Positions 8,646 to 18,134 of a DNA stretch of 64,000 bases are shown here, in pieces. Position 1 is the first letter of the stretch, and every line of letters begins with the position of its first letter. The stretch is from Paenibacillus agricola (GTDB taxonomy: Bacteria; Bacillota; Bacilli; Paenibacillales; NBRC-103111), in contig NZ_JAAOIW010000005.1 of the NCBI RefSeq assembly GCF_011440305.1, positions 434,001-498,000 of the forward strand, in the 5' to 3' direction. Below the pieces are notes generated by a model, which worked only from the letters and a program-made list of their open reading frames with translations, was not told where the DNA came from and searched no databases. A program made the translations under genes and the position numbers.

Positions 8646-9260
8646 TTAGACCCTGAGTGAGCCACGGAACCCCCTGGCTGCATAGTAAGATTCCGCACCG
8701 TTATGATACACAAAGACATTGCCGTAGCGGAAATCAGCAAAGATGGCACCACCGAGTTTTCTAATCTCAGAAGGTGTTACCACCCAGCTCGATGTTTTCG
8801 TATCGAAACTCCCAAGTTTCTGCAGATCCCGATATTGTTCTTCCGTTAAAAGCTCAATGCCCATGGCAGTCGCCATATCAATAGCGCTATTTTCCGGTTT
8901 ATGTTCTTTCCTTGACTCCAGCGCTTCACGGTCATAACATACACTTCTACGGCCTTTAGGACTTTCCGCTGAACAATCATAAAAAATGTACTCGCCCGTC
9001 TTATTATCATGACCAACAACATCCGGTTCTCCTCCGGTTCTTTCCATTTCATTGAGTGACCACAGTTTTTCAGTATTAGCTTCCAGCTTTCCTTGTAGTT
9101 TAGCCCATTCTAGACCTTTATGGCGATTGATGTTTTTCTCAAAACGGGCTTTCAATGCTCTGAGTAGTTCTTCACATTGTTCTGGTGACAACTCCTTTTC
9201 TTCCTGCCTCTTTTTGGCTTCACTTTCATCAACCTTAGGATTCATTCTATTATTTGTCAT
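8646..9260 (-). CDS. DUF4256 family protein
   Basis: 204 aa protein of unknown function. Recognised from conserved blocks: LLRALKARFEKNINRH near residue 35, GGEPDVVGHDN at about 77, YDREALESRKEHKP at about 109, and the C-terminal FRYGNVFVYHNGAESYYAAR. No signal peptide or membrane segment; probably cytoplasmic. The ATG at 9260 has a GAGGGG site nine bases upstream; a TTG one codon earlier is less likely. It stands alone between a tRNA fragment and the Bce module. The family name comes from recall of its conserved motifs. Confidence 0.75.
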   Translation of the reverse strand: MTNNRMNPKVDESEAKKRQEEKELSPEQCEELLRALKARFEKNINRHKGLEWAKLQGKLEANTEKLWSLNEMERTGGEPDVVGHDNKTGEYIFYDCSAESPKGRRSVCYDREALESRKEHKPENSAIDMATAMGIELLTEEQYRDLQKLGSFDTKTSSWVVTPSEIRKLGGAIFADFRYGNVFVYHNGAESYYAARGFRGSLRV

Positions 9261-9489
9261 CAAGGAACACCCCTCTTGAATTTTTCGATCAGCTGACAGT
9301 CAATGATCTTCTTAATTTCTCCAATTATTTTTGTGTTTCTTGGGTTATATTTGAATATTACATCAATCTTGGGATTCATCCCACTCTTTGTCATAATGTT
9401 ATTCTAACTTTATTCACCAGTCTTTTCAAACGCTTGACGAGAATTGTTAGATGATCAGCTTAGATCACCAGAATTATTATAATTTAAAG

Positions 9490-11352
9490 CTAGCTGAAGG
9501 TTAGATGCTTTTTTATCACATTCAAATAATTCCTTCTAATGAACAAGAAATATGCGATCTGAAGGAGCAAGAAGATGCCCATAACGGTAACCGCGGCTGC
9601 GCCGACCTCTAGTTTAAATAGCCTTTGCAGAGCTCCTAAAGCAACGGCGGAATGAATGGTTGCCACGATGTACGGAAACAAGAACAATACACCAATTTCG
9701 ATCGAAACAACTTTATTAATTTCTTTAAAAGTTACACCGATTTTATGCAATTGCTTATATTTCTGTTTATCGGTTTCCTGATCCATATAAAATTTGTTGT
9801 AAATAAAGCTTCCTGAAGCCACTAAGAAGATGATGCCTAAGAATATCGATAAGAACATAATCATGCCGTATGCTCTTTTTTCAGTTTCATAAATATGGGA
9901 TTTGGACAAAAATAGCGAAACCTGATTATCTCCATATTTTTTCTCATATTCGTCATAGACGACATAGGTGCCGGACCAATCCTTGACATGAAACACATAC
10001 CGGGGCTGGGCTACTACTTCTGTGGCTTCAATGCGATCAAATAATGGATCGGCAACAACATATATTGCATAAAATTGATCCTCCAATAGCTTCGCACGTA
10101 TTTCTTCTGTTATTCGGATGCTATTTCCTTCAATCGCTAGGTGATTTATGTCGTTGTTTTCCTCGGGGGGTACGATTCTAATCGCTTCCTGTTCACGGAT
10201 AGACACGGTTTTCAAGTTTAATTGCTTGGCGAATTGATTATAAACGCTTGCTTTCATTACAGGTAAAGCAGCCCCCTCCTCTTGGTTAAGATATTTAATG
10301 TCTACAACTATTTTTTCATAAGGAAATTGGTTTTTCTTTAACTGGTCTTCAATAAATCGGATCTCCTCAGCGGCAGAAGGATTTATACCGAAAGTTTGAT
10401 AAGTAAAAGCCAGCGGATGTTGATCTTCTATATCATTTAATGTATTCGTCCAAAAGGCAAAGGAGGCACCGCTCAATATTACAACAGCTGTAGATGTGAT
10501 GGTAATGATGAAAAACATTCTGGCATTGTCCCGTATTCGATAGAACAAATTGGATACCCAGATCAGATTGGTGTTTCTTAAATAATAGAACCTGTTCTTT
10601 TTTAATAAAGCGATCGCAAATACGCTGAACTGCGAAAATAACAAATAAGTAGCAATGACAACCATACCTATAATAATTATAATATAATCCCCTAGATTTC
10701 CTTTTATTGGAACAAATGATAATGCATATCCGGCAAGTAATAGTAGGAAGCCAAAAACGGCAATAACTCGAGAAAATTTAGGAGCGGGCTTAGGGGCCTT
10801 CGTTGCTTTAAGCAGACGTAAGATATCCTTTTCCTTCACAATCCATGATGTGAATAATGAGACGAACATGCCGAGCAGCAAGAAGCATACAAGCGTAATA
10901 AGAATTGCTTTTATCGGAAAATAAAACGGCAAGGAAGGAAGCCTCAGCAGCTTCTCGATGATCGTCAAAAATAGTTTGGAAAACACCAGGCCCGTAACGA
11001 TGCCGCCAGTGGTTGCCGCGACACTGATGATCATATTTTCAATGAAGATCATCTTGAGAAGCTGCCTCCTCGATGTGCCGAGCATATATAGGATGCCGAA
11101 TTCCTTATACCTTTTTTTTAATAATACACTGATAGAATAAAAGACAAAGAAAAACAAAAATAAATAGGCAATAATTTCCGCACCCAAAAGGGATACGCTG
11201 ATATAGGATTTGAATGTTCCTTTATCGGGGTGAAGAATAAACATAGTCAAAGAGAAAAATAAAGTAACGGATACGAATGTACTTAAGAAATAAGCGAAAT
11301 AGGCCTTTCCGTTGCGCAGGACATTTCTCGTCGCAAACTGTTTAAACTCCAT
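9490..11352 (-). CDS. BceB-like ABC transporter permease (FtsX-type, 10 TM)
   Basis: 620 aa permease of the peptide-antibiotic 7 exporter group. It starts EFKQFATRNVLRNGKAYFAY as BceB proteins do, has four membrane segments, a central pair, then a large extracellular domain at about residues 305-505 between TM7 and TM8, and three final segments. BceAB modules remove cell-wall-active peptides such as bacitracin from their lipid targets, and the large loop also passes the stimulus to the partner kinase. Overlaps bceA by 11 bases. The specific antibiotic cannot be predicted. Confidence 0.88.
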   Translation of the reverse strand: MEFKQFATRNVLRNGKAYFAYFLSTFVSVTLFFSLTMFILHPDKGTFKSYISVSLLGAEIIAYLFLFFFVFYSISVLLKKRYKEFGILYMLGTSRRQLLKMIFIENMIISVAATTGGIVTGLVFSKLFLTIIEKLLRLPSLPFYFPIKAILITLVCFLLLGMFVSLFTSWIVKEKDILRLLKATKAPKPAPKFSRVIAVFGFLLLLAGYALSFVPIKGNLGDYIIIIIGMVVIATYLLFSQFSVFAIALLKKNRFYYLRNTNLIWVSNLFYRIRDNARMFFIITITSTAVVILSGASFAFWTNTLNDIEDQHPLAFTYQTFGINPSAAEEIRFIEDQLKKNQFPYEKIVVDIKYLNQEEGAALPVMKASVYNQFAKQLNLKTVSIREQEAIRIVPPEENNDINHLAIEGNSIRITEEIRAKLLEDQFYAIYVVADPLFDRIEATEVVAQPRYVFHVKDWSGTYVVYDEYEKKYGDNQVSLFLSKSHIYETEKRAYGMIMFLSIFLGIIFLVASGSFIYNKFYMDQETDKQKYKQLHKIGVTFKEINKVVSIEIGVLFLFPYIVATIHSAVALGALQRLFKLEVGAAAVTVMGIFLLLQIAYFLFIRRNYLNVIKKHLTFS

Positions 11353-12097
11353 GATCAGCTCCTCCTAAAAGCGAAAGTACATCGATGATCTGTTGATAGA
11401 ACTGCTGCCTTAAGCCTCCGCTATGAATTTCATTATAGATGGTGCCGTCTTTAATAAATATGATACGCCCACAATAACTGGCTGCCACAGGGTCATGAGT
11501 CACCATAATCGTGGTCAGCTGATGTTCTTTATTGATTTTCTCAAACAGTTCCATCACGGTTCTTGCTGATTTGGAGTCCAAATTTCCGGTTGGTTCATCT
11601 GCCAAGAGGAGAGAGGGATTATGGATGATGGCTCTGGCAATTGCCGTTCTTTGTGCTTCGCCTCCGGAGATTTCATAGGTTCTTTTGCCCAGCAGATGCT
11701 CTATGCGCAGAGTTTTGGCGATACTGTGCAGTCTCCTATCCTGCTCTGTAACCGAGATCATATCCAGGGTAAGAGGCAAAACCACATTCTCCCCAACCGT
11801 TAAAGTATCGAGCAAATTAAAATCTTGAAATACAAAACCAAGCTCCCTGCGTCTAAAGAGAGCTAGTGCATCTCCCTTCAAATGTAACGGATTGAGGCCA
11901 TTTATCAGAATGTCTCCTGTTGTGGGTTGATCGACCGTAGAGATCATATTTAACAACGTAGTCTTGCCGCTGCCCGATGGCCCCATCACTCCGACAAATT
12001 CTCCATGTTCAATGGAAAAGCTTATTTGATTTAAAGCATGATACATCACTTCTTTACCGTAGGTTTTACCTAAATGACTGACTTTTAGCATTTCCAT
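11342..12097 (-). CDS. BceA-like ABC transporter ATP-binding protein
   Basis: ATPase partner of the BceB-like permease, about 251 aa. Walker A (GPSGSGKTTLL), Q-loop (VFQDFNLL), signature (ISGGEAQRTAIARAI), Walker B (LLLADEPTGNLD) and H-loop (MVTHDPVAA) are all present, of the MacB/BceA type. The ATG at 12097 has AAGGAG eight bases upstream and is preferred to a GTG two codons earlier. Preceded by its own promoter and operator, separate from bceRS. Confidence 0.9.
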   Translation of the reverse strand: MEMLKVSHLGKTYGKEVMYHALNQISFSIEHGEFVGVMGPSGSGKTTLLNMISTVDQPTTGDILINGLNPLHLKGDALALFRRRELGFVFQDFNLLDTLTVGENVVLPLTLDMISVTEQDRRLHSIAKTLRIEHLLGKRTYEISGGEAQRTAIARAIIHNPSLLLADEPTGNLDSKSARTVMELFEKINKEHQLTTIMVTHDPVAASYCGRIIFIKDGTIYNEIHSGGLRQQFYQQIIDVLSLLGGADHGV

Positions 12098-12132
12098 TAC
12101 CACGACTCCTTTTTATTTGGTTTTCGTTTACC

Positions 12133-12161
12133 ATAGTACTTCGTCGCATCCCTTTAAGCGA
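12133..12161 (-). promoter_or_regulatory. Candidate bceAB promoter
   Basis: Minus-strand -10 TACTAT (12133-12138), 17-base spacer, weak -35 TCGCTT (12156-12161). A good -10 with a poor -35 fits a promoter that needs an activator, here the BceR-like regulator bound just upstream. Confidence 0.5.
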
Positions 12162-12182
12162 TTCATCTTTCTTACTCGATTC

Positions 12183-12196
12183 TTACATTGTTGTAA
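12183..12196. promoter_or_regulatory. Candidate BceR operator
   Basis: Inverted repeat TTACA-N4-TGTAA, the architecture described for binding sites of BceR-type regulators. It lies 22 bases upstream of the -35 of the bceAB promoter, the right place for activation. The dyad extends to six pairs (CTTACA/TGTAAG). Confidence 0.6.
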
Positions 12197-12211
12197 GGTT
12201 GGGAAGTAAGC

Positions 12212-12246
12212 AAAAAGAACATGCTTTAGGAATAAGGCACGTTCTT
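12212..12246 (-). terminator. Terminator of bceRS
   Basis: Inverted repeat of ten pairs with one mismatch (12215-12224 and 12237-12246), followed on the minus strand by a T-run. It separates the bceRS transcript from the bceAB promoter region. Confidence 0.65.
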
Positions 12247-12253
12247 GATGGTA

Positions 12254-13252
12254 TTACTTATGGTCGGTTTGGATATGTTCAAACAGAATGCTGACTTTTG
12301 TACCTCGGTTCACTTCGGAATGAATATAAATCTTATGATTTAAGTTTTCGCATATCTTTTTTGCAAGATAAAGACCCATTCCCGTTGATTCGCCCAAGAT
12401 TCTTCCGTTTTCACCAGTAAAGAAAGGATGAAAGACTCTCCTAATATCCTTAGGATGTATGCCAATGCCCTCATCTAGGACTTCTAGCACAACATGATCT
12501 TCTGTTTTGTAGGCGGAAACAGTCAAATATTTTCCTTTTCCCTTGGAATATTTGATGCCGTTTGTTATCAATTGCTCGATTACAAATTTTATCCATTTTA
12601 CATCGGTATAAACCTCAATGGTGTCGTCGACGTCTGCTTTAGGCAACATATTATTTTTAATGAACAGCTTTTTTTCTTGGCTGATGCTGTCCAAAATTAA
12701 CGGCTTCAAGCGTGTCCTTTCGATAACAAAGTCTCTTTCAAATGCATCGATCCGCGCATAATATAAAGCCATATTCAGGCCCTTTTCCATTTTATAAACC
12801 TCTTCGCTCATACCGTGTGCATAAGGTTCGCCTGCGTGTGCTTCAAGCTGAAGCCGGATGACCGAAAGCGGCGTTTTCATTTGATGCACCCATTGATTGA
12901 TAAAGGTTAAATGCTCATGATGGTTTTTGTTGATTTGCTGCATGTTCCTTTCGTATAATTGGTATTGCTGCTTTAATAGAGAAGATATATGGCGGCCCCA
13001 AAAGGAATCACCTTGATCCAAGGAGGATTTCTCGATGGCATCGAAGTTACTATTTAGTAATACATAGACGTCTTTAGTCTTAACATATTTCCAGCCTAAA
13101 AAAACAAGAAGAATAAAAGAATTAAATAAGAAAGTATATAAAACATCTAAAAATGGGAAATTGCTCGCAAGGACACAATAAAAGGTGGTTAAAATCAAGG
13201 AAAAATAATAAACAACGATATAACCCTTATGCTCCCTTAAAAATAAACTCAT
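12254..13252 (-). CDS. BceS-like intramembrane-sensing histidine kinase
   Basis: 332 aa, the short length of BceS kinases. Two membrane segments near the N-terminus (about 13-30 and 36-53) with almost no extracellular loop, so the kinase itself cannot see the drug and relies on BceAB. The H-box is QWVHQMKTPLSV at about 140-150, and the ATPase part shows N (ITNGIKYS), G1 (LDEGIGI) and G2 (ESTGMGLYLAKK) boxes. Lies 13 bases after the response regulator and is closed by a terminator. Confidence 0.9.
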   Translation of the reverse strand: MSLFLREHKGYIVVYYFSLILTTFYCVLASNFPFLDVLYTFLFNSFILLVFLGWKYVKTKDVYVLLNSNFDAIEKSSLDQGDSFWGRHISSLLKQQYQLYERNMQQINKNHHEHLTFINQWVHQMKTPLSVIRLQLEAHAGEPYAHGMSEEVYKMEKGLNMALYYARIDAFERDFVIERTRLKPLILDSISQEKKLFIKNNMLPKADVDDTIEVYTDVKWIKFVIEQLITNGIKYSKGKGKYLTVSAYKTEDHVVLEVLDEGIGIHPKDIRRVFHPFFTGENGRILGESTGMGLYLAKKICENLNHKIYIHSEVNRGTKVSILFEHIQTDHK

Positions 13253-13265
13253 ATGACATCACCTC

Positions 13266-13958
13266 CTACCAGCTCTTGTTTAATTTGTAGCCTATGCCTC
13301 TTATCGTTTCGATTCCATTCTCAATATCAAGGTCTTGCAGTTTTTTTCTTAACCTTGTGACATTTACGTTGAGCGTGTTTTCTTCCACAAAATCGGAGTG
13401 ATCCCACATTTGTTCCAAGAGATAGTTTCGGTTAACCACCTTAGGGTAGGTCTGGATCAGACTTTCGAGCAATAAGGCTTCTTTTTTAGTCAGAATGGCA
13501 GTTTTTCCTTGAAACTCCAGCTCTAATCTTTCCGGGTATAATATTAATCCTTCCAATTCGATTACCCGCTCGCCTATAGAATGGGCATAATCCCCAAAGA
13601 CCCGTCTGATATGGCTGTTAATTTTGGCCATCATTACCTCGTAAGAGAAGGGTTTCGTAATATAGTCATCTGCACCGTTTTCAAGAGCTCTTACTTGATC
13701 CATCCCGCTCTCTCTTGCGGATATAAAAAGTATAGGAACCTTGGATGTTTCCCTTATCCTCCTGCACCAATAAAACCCATCAAACTTAGGTAAATTAACA
13801 TCTAGCAGGACGAGATGAGGTTTGAGGAGGTGGAATTCTTCCATTATGCTTTCAAAGTTCTCTGCAACTCTTGCTGAAAGTCCATATTTCTCAATATGTT
13901 CTTTAAGTAGACGACTTATAGATATATCATCTTCAATAATATAAATAGTATATGTCAT
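13266..13958 (-). CDS. BceR-like response regulator (OmpR family)
   Basis: 230 aa regulator with a receiver domain (acidic pair at IEDD, phosphoacceptor Asp in LVLLDVNLP, Lys in DDYITKPF) and a C-terminal winged helix of the OmpR type ending ETIRGIGYKLN. The ATG at 13958 has GGAGGG eight bases upstream; a GTG three codons earlier is possible. First gene of bceRS. It should bind the TTACA-N4-TGTAA site in front of bceAB. Confidence 0.9.
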   Translation of the reverse strand: MTYTIYIIEDDISISRLLKEHIEKYGLSARVAENFESIMEEFHLLKPHLVLLDVNLPKFDGFYWCRRIRETSKVPILFISARESGMDQVRALENGADDYITKPFSYEVMMAKINSHIRRVFGDYAHSIGERVIELEGLILYPERLELEFQGKTAILTKKEALLLESLIQTYPKVVNRNYLLEQMWDHSDFVEENTLNVNVTRLRKKLQDLDIENGIETIRGIGYKLNKSW

Positions 13959-14161
13959 AACAAACACCCTCCAAACTTAGGTACACTGATATTTGATTGC
14001 TTGTAAAATGATGATACTCCCATATTATCATTTTAACCAATCGAATTAACAATCATAAGATTCTGCCTTTTTCCCCAACGCCAAATCTGTGGATGACATT
14101 TGAAGACACAACACCACACATCGTTCTGCACTCCTTGCACCACAACCTTAAAACGCATAGT

Positions 14162-14194
14162 TTGCGAGATAAATCACATACATTTAGCTATAAT
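14162..14194 (+). promoter_or_regulatory. cydA promoter region with a Rex-like site
   Basis: TTGCGAG-N4-ATCACAT (14162-14179) matches the redox regulator Rex consensus TTGTGAA-N4-TTCACAA at five of seven positions in each half. A -10 TATAAT follows at 14189-14194; no good -35 is visible, and the Rex-like site covers where it would be. Cytochrome bd genes are known Rex targets in Bacilli, so NADH-sensitive repression is plausible. Confidence 0.4.
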
Positions 14195-14242
14195 ATGGGT
14201 AATTAAGTGCATAATAATAATGGAGAAGGAGTTGCTACAAGG

Positions 14243-15595
14243 ATGGCTTACGATCCGGTTGTATATAGCCGCATTTTGACGGGGCTTACGCTTGGTTTCC
14301 ATATTATTTTTGCGACGATTGGTGTGGGGGTTCCTCTCATGATTGCCATTGCCGAGTATTTGGGTATCAAGCGTAAAGACCCCCACTACACCCTGTTAGC
14401 TCGCCGTTGGGCACGGGGCTTTGTAATTACCGTAGCCGTTGGCGTTGTTACGGGTACCTCGATCGGTCTGCAGCTTAACCTGCTGTGGCCAAGCTTTATG
14501 CAAATTGCCGGGCAAGCGATTGCGCTACCGCTGTTTATGGAAACCTTTGCTTTTTTCTTTGAAGCGATCTTTCTTGGCATCTACTTGTATACCTGGGATC
14601 GATGGAAAAATCCATGGATTCACTTCACGATCTCGATTCCGATCATTATCGGCTCGACTCTTTCCGCCTTCTTTATCACTATAGTGAATGCGTTTATGAA
14701 CACACCACAGGGCTTTAAGCTGGACGGTAGGACCATTGTGGAAATCGATCCGCTGATCGCGATGTTCAATCCCGCGACACCCACGAAAACAGCACATGTT
14801 ATTTCATCTGCTTATATGACAAGTGCCTTTGTCTTGGCGACAATAGCCGCCTTGGCTATCCTGGCAGGTAAAAATCACATTTACTACAAAAAAGCATTAA
14901 AGCTGACAATGGTTTGCGGCCTTATCTTTTCATTATCTACAGCATTCATCGGTGACCTTTCCGGCAAATTTTTAGCCGAATACCAGCCGGAGAAGCTTGC
15001 TGCTGCCGAGTGGCATTTTGAAACGACGACCCAGGCCTCACTTGTAGTTGGCGGTTATTTGGACAAGGACCACAACCTCCATTATGGCTTGAAGCTGCCC
15101 TTTGCACTTAGCATTCTGGCTCATGGCGATCCTAACGCAGAGGTTATCGGCTTGAACGACATTCCTGCGGATGAACGACCACCGCTCTATATCCATTATT
15201 TCTTTGATATTATGGTAGCTATCGGTAGCTCCATGATTGCGCTCTGTATCGGGTACTTATACCTCAATAGGAAAAAAAGGCTTTCCAAAGGAAAAGAAGT
15301 ACCGCGCTTTGTGCTGCGCCTGATTAGCTTTTCGGGACCGCTCGCTATGCTGGCTATCGAATGCGGCTGGATTTTTGCAGAGGCGGGGCGGCAGCCGTGG
15401 ATATTGCGGGGTTATATGAAAACCGTCCATGGTGCCACCACAGCAACGAATGTCGACTGGATGCTGCTCATGTTCTCGCTGCTTTATATTGTTCTCGGTT
15501 TTGGTGTATGGAATGTGCTTCGCCGTATGTTCCGCATGAATACGCCTGAAGAAGAATTAGCCATGCGGGGTGCAAATGGAGGCGAAGCTAAATGA
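14243..15595 (+). CDS. cydA: Cytochrome bd-type quinol oxidase subunit I (CydA/YthA-like)
   Basis: 450 aa heme-bearing subunit of a cytochrome bd terminal oxidase, in the cytoplasmic membrane. It reduces oxygen to water with electrons from menaquinol. The protein starts YDPVVYSRILTGLTLGFH, carries the conserved QLNLLWPSF and ETFAFFFEAIFLG segments and the C-terminal GWIFAEAGRQPW motif. The short length and wording of the first helices resemble the YthA branch of Bacillus more than E. coli CydA. A GTG at 14207 extends the frame, but the ATG at 14243 starts where homologues do. No cydCD genes follow. Confidence 0.92.
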   Translation: MAYDPVVYSRILTGLTLGFHIIFATIGVGVPLMIAIAEYLGIKRKDPHYTLLARRWARGFVITVAVGVVTGTSIGLQLNLLWPSFMQIAGQAIALPLFMETFAFFFEAIFLGIYLYTWDRWKNPWIHFTISIPIIIGSTLSAFFITIVNAFMNTPQGFKLDGRTIVEIDPLIAMFNPATPTKTAHVISSAYMTSAFVLATIAALAILAGKNHIYYKKALKLTMVCGLIFSLSTAFIGDLSGKFLAEYQPEKLAAAEWHFETTTQASLVVGGYLDKDHNLHYGLKLPFALSILAHGDPNAEVIGLNDIPADERPPLYIHYFFDIMVAIGSSMIALCIGYLYLNRKKRLSKGKEVPRFVLRLISFSGPLAMLAIECGWIFAEAGRQPWILRGYMKTVHGATTATNVDWMLLMFSLLYIVLGFGVWNVLRRMFRMNTPEEELAMRGANGGEAK

Positions 15596-16611
15596 GTATC
15601 GAGGTCATCGGGATTACGGTTCTATGGATCTTTTTATACGGGTATTTAATTGTAGCCTCTATCGATTTTGGAGCCGGATTTTTTAGCTATTATGCGCTTA
15701 TCACCGGAAGGAGCAATATGATCCACACGATCATCGAACGTTATTTATCCCCAGTATGGGAAGTGACCAATGTATTCCTTGTCTTTTTTATGATTGGGAT
15801 GGTTGGTTTTTTCCCAGATACCGCTTACTATTTGGGCACGACGCTGCTGATTCCCGGTAGTATTGCCATTGTGCTGATCGCGATCCGCGGGTCTTATTAT
15901 GCATTTAGTACGTATGGGTCCAAAGAAAATCGGTTCTATAAGCTGCTGTACGGGGGGAGTGGCTTACTAATTCCGGCTTCCCTCTCCATTGTGCTCACTA
16001 TCTCGGAAGGCGGCTTTATCGAGGAGCGCGGCAATGATGTCGTGCTGCTCTACGGCAAGCTTTTTACCAGCACGTATGCTTGGTCTGTCGTCATTCTGGC
16101 ATTGGTTAGCGTGCTATATATCTCTGCGGCGTTTTTAACCTATTATGCCCATAAAGCCAAAGATATGCGGGCTATGGAGGTGCTGCGCGGGTTTGCCATC
16201 GGCTGGAGCGGACCTACGATTATTGCTAGCCTGCTCGTATTTTTCGCGATTCAGCGGCATAATCCCATGCATTTCGAAAACATGCTGCAACTGGCTTGGA
16301 TGTTCATCCTATCCTTGACCTGCTTCCTGATCGCCACCTACTTAATCTGGAACAGGAAACGCCTTGGGCTCGCCTTTGTAATGGTCATGCTGCAGTTTGC
16401 CTTAGCCTTCTTCGGCTATGGAGCCGCCCATTTGCCTTATATCATCTACCCCATGGTATCCATCCATGAAAGCATTACAAGCCCGGCAATGGGGATTGCC
16501 TTAATCGGCGCGTTTATAGCGGGCCTGTGCCTGCTGATCCCGTCCCTTATTCTACTGATGCGATTATTTCTATTCGATGCCAATTATGTCCAAGGGCTGC
16601 AAAAGAAATAA
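15592..16611 (+). CDS. cydB: Cytochrome bd-type quinol oxidase subunit II (CydB/YthB-like)
   Basis: 339 aa integral membrane partner of subunit I. The N-terminal helix ILYGYLIVASIDFGAGF style (here WIFLYGYLIVASIDFGAG) is typical, with about eight membrane segments and PVWEVTNVFLVFF early in the chain. The ATG overlaps the TGA of cydA (ATGA at 15592-15595), so the two subunits are translationally coupled. Confidence 0.9.
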   Translation: MSIEVIGITVLWIFLYGYLIVASIDFGAGFFSYYALITGRSNMIHTIIERYLSPVWEVTNVFLVFFMIGMVGFFPDTAYYLGTTLLIPGSIAIVLIAIRGSYYAFSTYGSKENRFYKLLYGGSGLLIPASLSIVLTISEGGFIEERGNDVVLLYGKLFTSTYAWSVVILALVSVLYISAAFLTYYAHKAKDMRAMEVLRGFAIGWSGPTIIASLLVFFAIQRHNPMHFENMLQLAWMFILSLTCFLIATYLIWNRKRLGLAFVMVMLQFALAFFGYGAAHLPYIIYPMVSIHESITSPAMGIALIGAFIAGLCLLIPSLILLMRLFLFDANYVQGLQKK

Positions 16612-16647
16612 TCTACGAGTAGCAAGAAATCAACAACCTTAGCAAAA

Positions 16648-16730
16648 AGCCTTCAATTCCCACAACGCAACCAACGAAAAACAGCTTCTGGCCATTAATC
16701 ATTGTTGCTTTTTTATGGAGAATGAAGGCT
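16648..16730. repeat. Inverted repeat after cydB, possible terminator
   Basis: Arms AGCCTTCAATTC (16648-16659) and GAATGAAGGCT (16720-16730) with a loop of about 60 bases. The loop contains GCAAC/GTTGC arms followed by a T-run, which could act as a plus-strand terminator for cydAB. Confidence 0.35.
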
Positions 16731-16762
16731 ATTTTGTATTCAAAAACAGGTTATTCAACAGG

Positions 16763-17845
16763 CTATTCAAAATAAATCGCTTTTCCCGTTTTTGAGGACT
16801 CGTAAATGGCTTCAAGAATTTCCGAGACGACGCAGGCTTGCTCAGGTGTTACAACCGGATCTGTATCCTCCTCGATCGCTTGGAGCCATAAACGCGCTTC
16901 GAGATCGGCTGGCTTTTCTTTTTTGCCATCATAAAAATCGACGCCTTTATCATCCAATTGGATCAGGTTGCTATACAAACGGCTATGATTTTCACCATTA
17001 ATCCGCAACCCATCCTGCATATCGGCTCCGCCTTCCGTACCACATAGGGTCGTTTTGGCTTCACCAGTTTGCAGCATATTCAGCGCCCAGCTTGATTCCA
17101 ATACAATGGTAGCTCCATTCTGCATCGTGATCATGCCAAATGCCGAATCCTCGACCGTAAACTTGTCCGGATCCCAAGAGCCCCATGCGTTGGCAGCATT
17201 CTTTTTGGAGGACAGCTTATGGAAGGCAGTTCCTAATACAGCCTTAGGCTTATAATTGTCCATCATCCATAGGGTCAGGTCTAGCGCATGCGTACCGATA
17301 TCGATCAGCGGTCCTCCGCCTTGCTTCTCTTCGTCGAGAAAGACACCCCAAGTTGGTACAGCACGGCGACGGATCGCGTGGGCTTTGGCGTAATACACTT
17401 CGCCCAAGTCACCATCCGAACAAACCTGCTTCAAATATTGGCTATCGGAACGGAACCTGTTTTGGTAACCGATGGTAAGCTTTTTACCAGAGCGTTTGGC
17501 TACTTCTACCATGCGGCGTGCATCCGCGGCAGTTTTGGCCATTGGCTTTTCGCACATGACATGCTTACTTGCCTCCAAAGCGGCAATCGTAATTTCTGCA
17601 TGAGAGTCATTGGGGGTACATACATGGATGACATCAATGGATGCGTCCTGGAGCAATTCTCTAAAATCGCTGTACACCTTAGCGCCTGTTGCCCCATATT
17701 TATGCGCCGCTTCATAAGCCTTTTCAACCTCGATATCGCAAAAAGCTACCATTTCTGCGTTAGGCTGGTTTTGCAGCGCAGGCATATGCTTGCCGTTAGC
17801 GATTCCTCCGCAGCCAATAATTCCAATTCTGAATATTTTTGACAT
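16763..17845 (-). CDS. Gfo/Idh/MocA family oxidoreductase
   Basis: 360 aa NAD(P)-dependent dehydrogenase of sugars, inositols or related compounds. N-terminal Rossmann fold with GIIGCGGIANGKHMPAL at about 8-24, the catalytic-type CEKPMAKT at about 97-104, and the C-terminal substrate domain with GGGPLIDIGTHALDL at about 178-192, including the Asp and His expected of the active site. The ATG follows an AAAAGGAG site. Stands alone, so no operon hints at its substrate. Confidence 0.88.
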   Translation of the reverse strand: MSKIFRIGIIGCGGIANGKHMPALQNQPNAEMVAFCDIEVEKAYEAAHKYGATGAKVYSDFRELLQDASIDVIHVCTPNDSHAEITIAALEASKHVMCEKPMAKTAADARRMVEVAKRSGKKLTIGYQNRFRSDSQYLKQVCSDGDLGEVYYAKAHAIRRRAVPTWGVFLDEEKQGGGPLIDIGTHALDLTLWMMDNYKPKAVLGTAFHKLSSKKNAANAWGSWDPDKFTVEDSAFGMITMQNGATIVLESSWALNMLQTGEAKTTLCGTEGGADMQDGLRINGENHSRLYSNLIQLDDKGVDFYDGKKEKPADLEARLWLQAIEEDTDPVVTPEQACVVSEILEAIYESSKTGKAIYFE

Positions 17846-18091
17846 GATTCGAGCTCCTTTTCTTTTTGAAGCTTAATTCTATTAGAAATACGGACTACGT
17901 GCTGCTGCGCTAGTTACTTACCCTTATAGAACGGTTACTTCTTATAAACAGTATAGACAAGCACTCAGTAAAAAGATATTTCTATATGTGCCCATTTATT
18001 ATTCGATTTGGCTATCGATTATGAACATGATTTCCCGCATGTACTGGAATTTTTTTTGTTCGCATACTCTCACCAACACTAATTTACACAC

Positions 18092-18119
18092 AAAAAAAAG
18101 GCTCCTGTATTCAGGAACC
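18092..18119 (-). terminator. Terminator of phoP
   Basis: Eight-pair stem (GGTTCCTG/CAGGAGCC on the minus strand, one wobble) with a four-base loop and a run of eight T, 16 bases past the phoP-like stop. Confidence 0.85.
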
Positions 18120-18134
18120 AAGGCTGATTTGATT

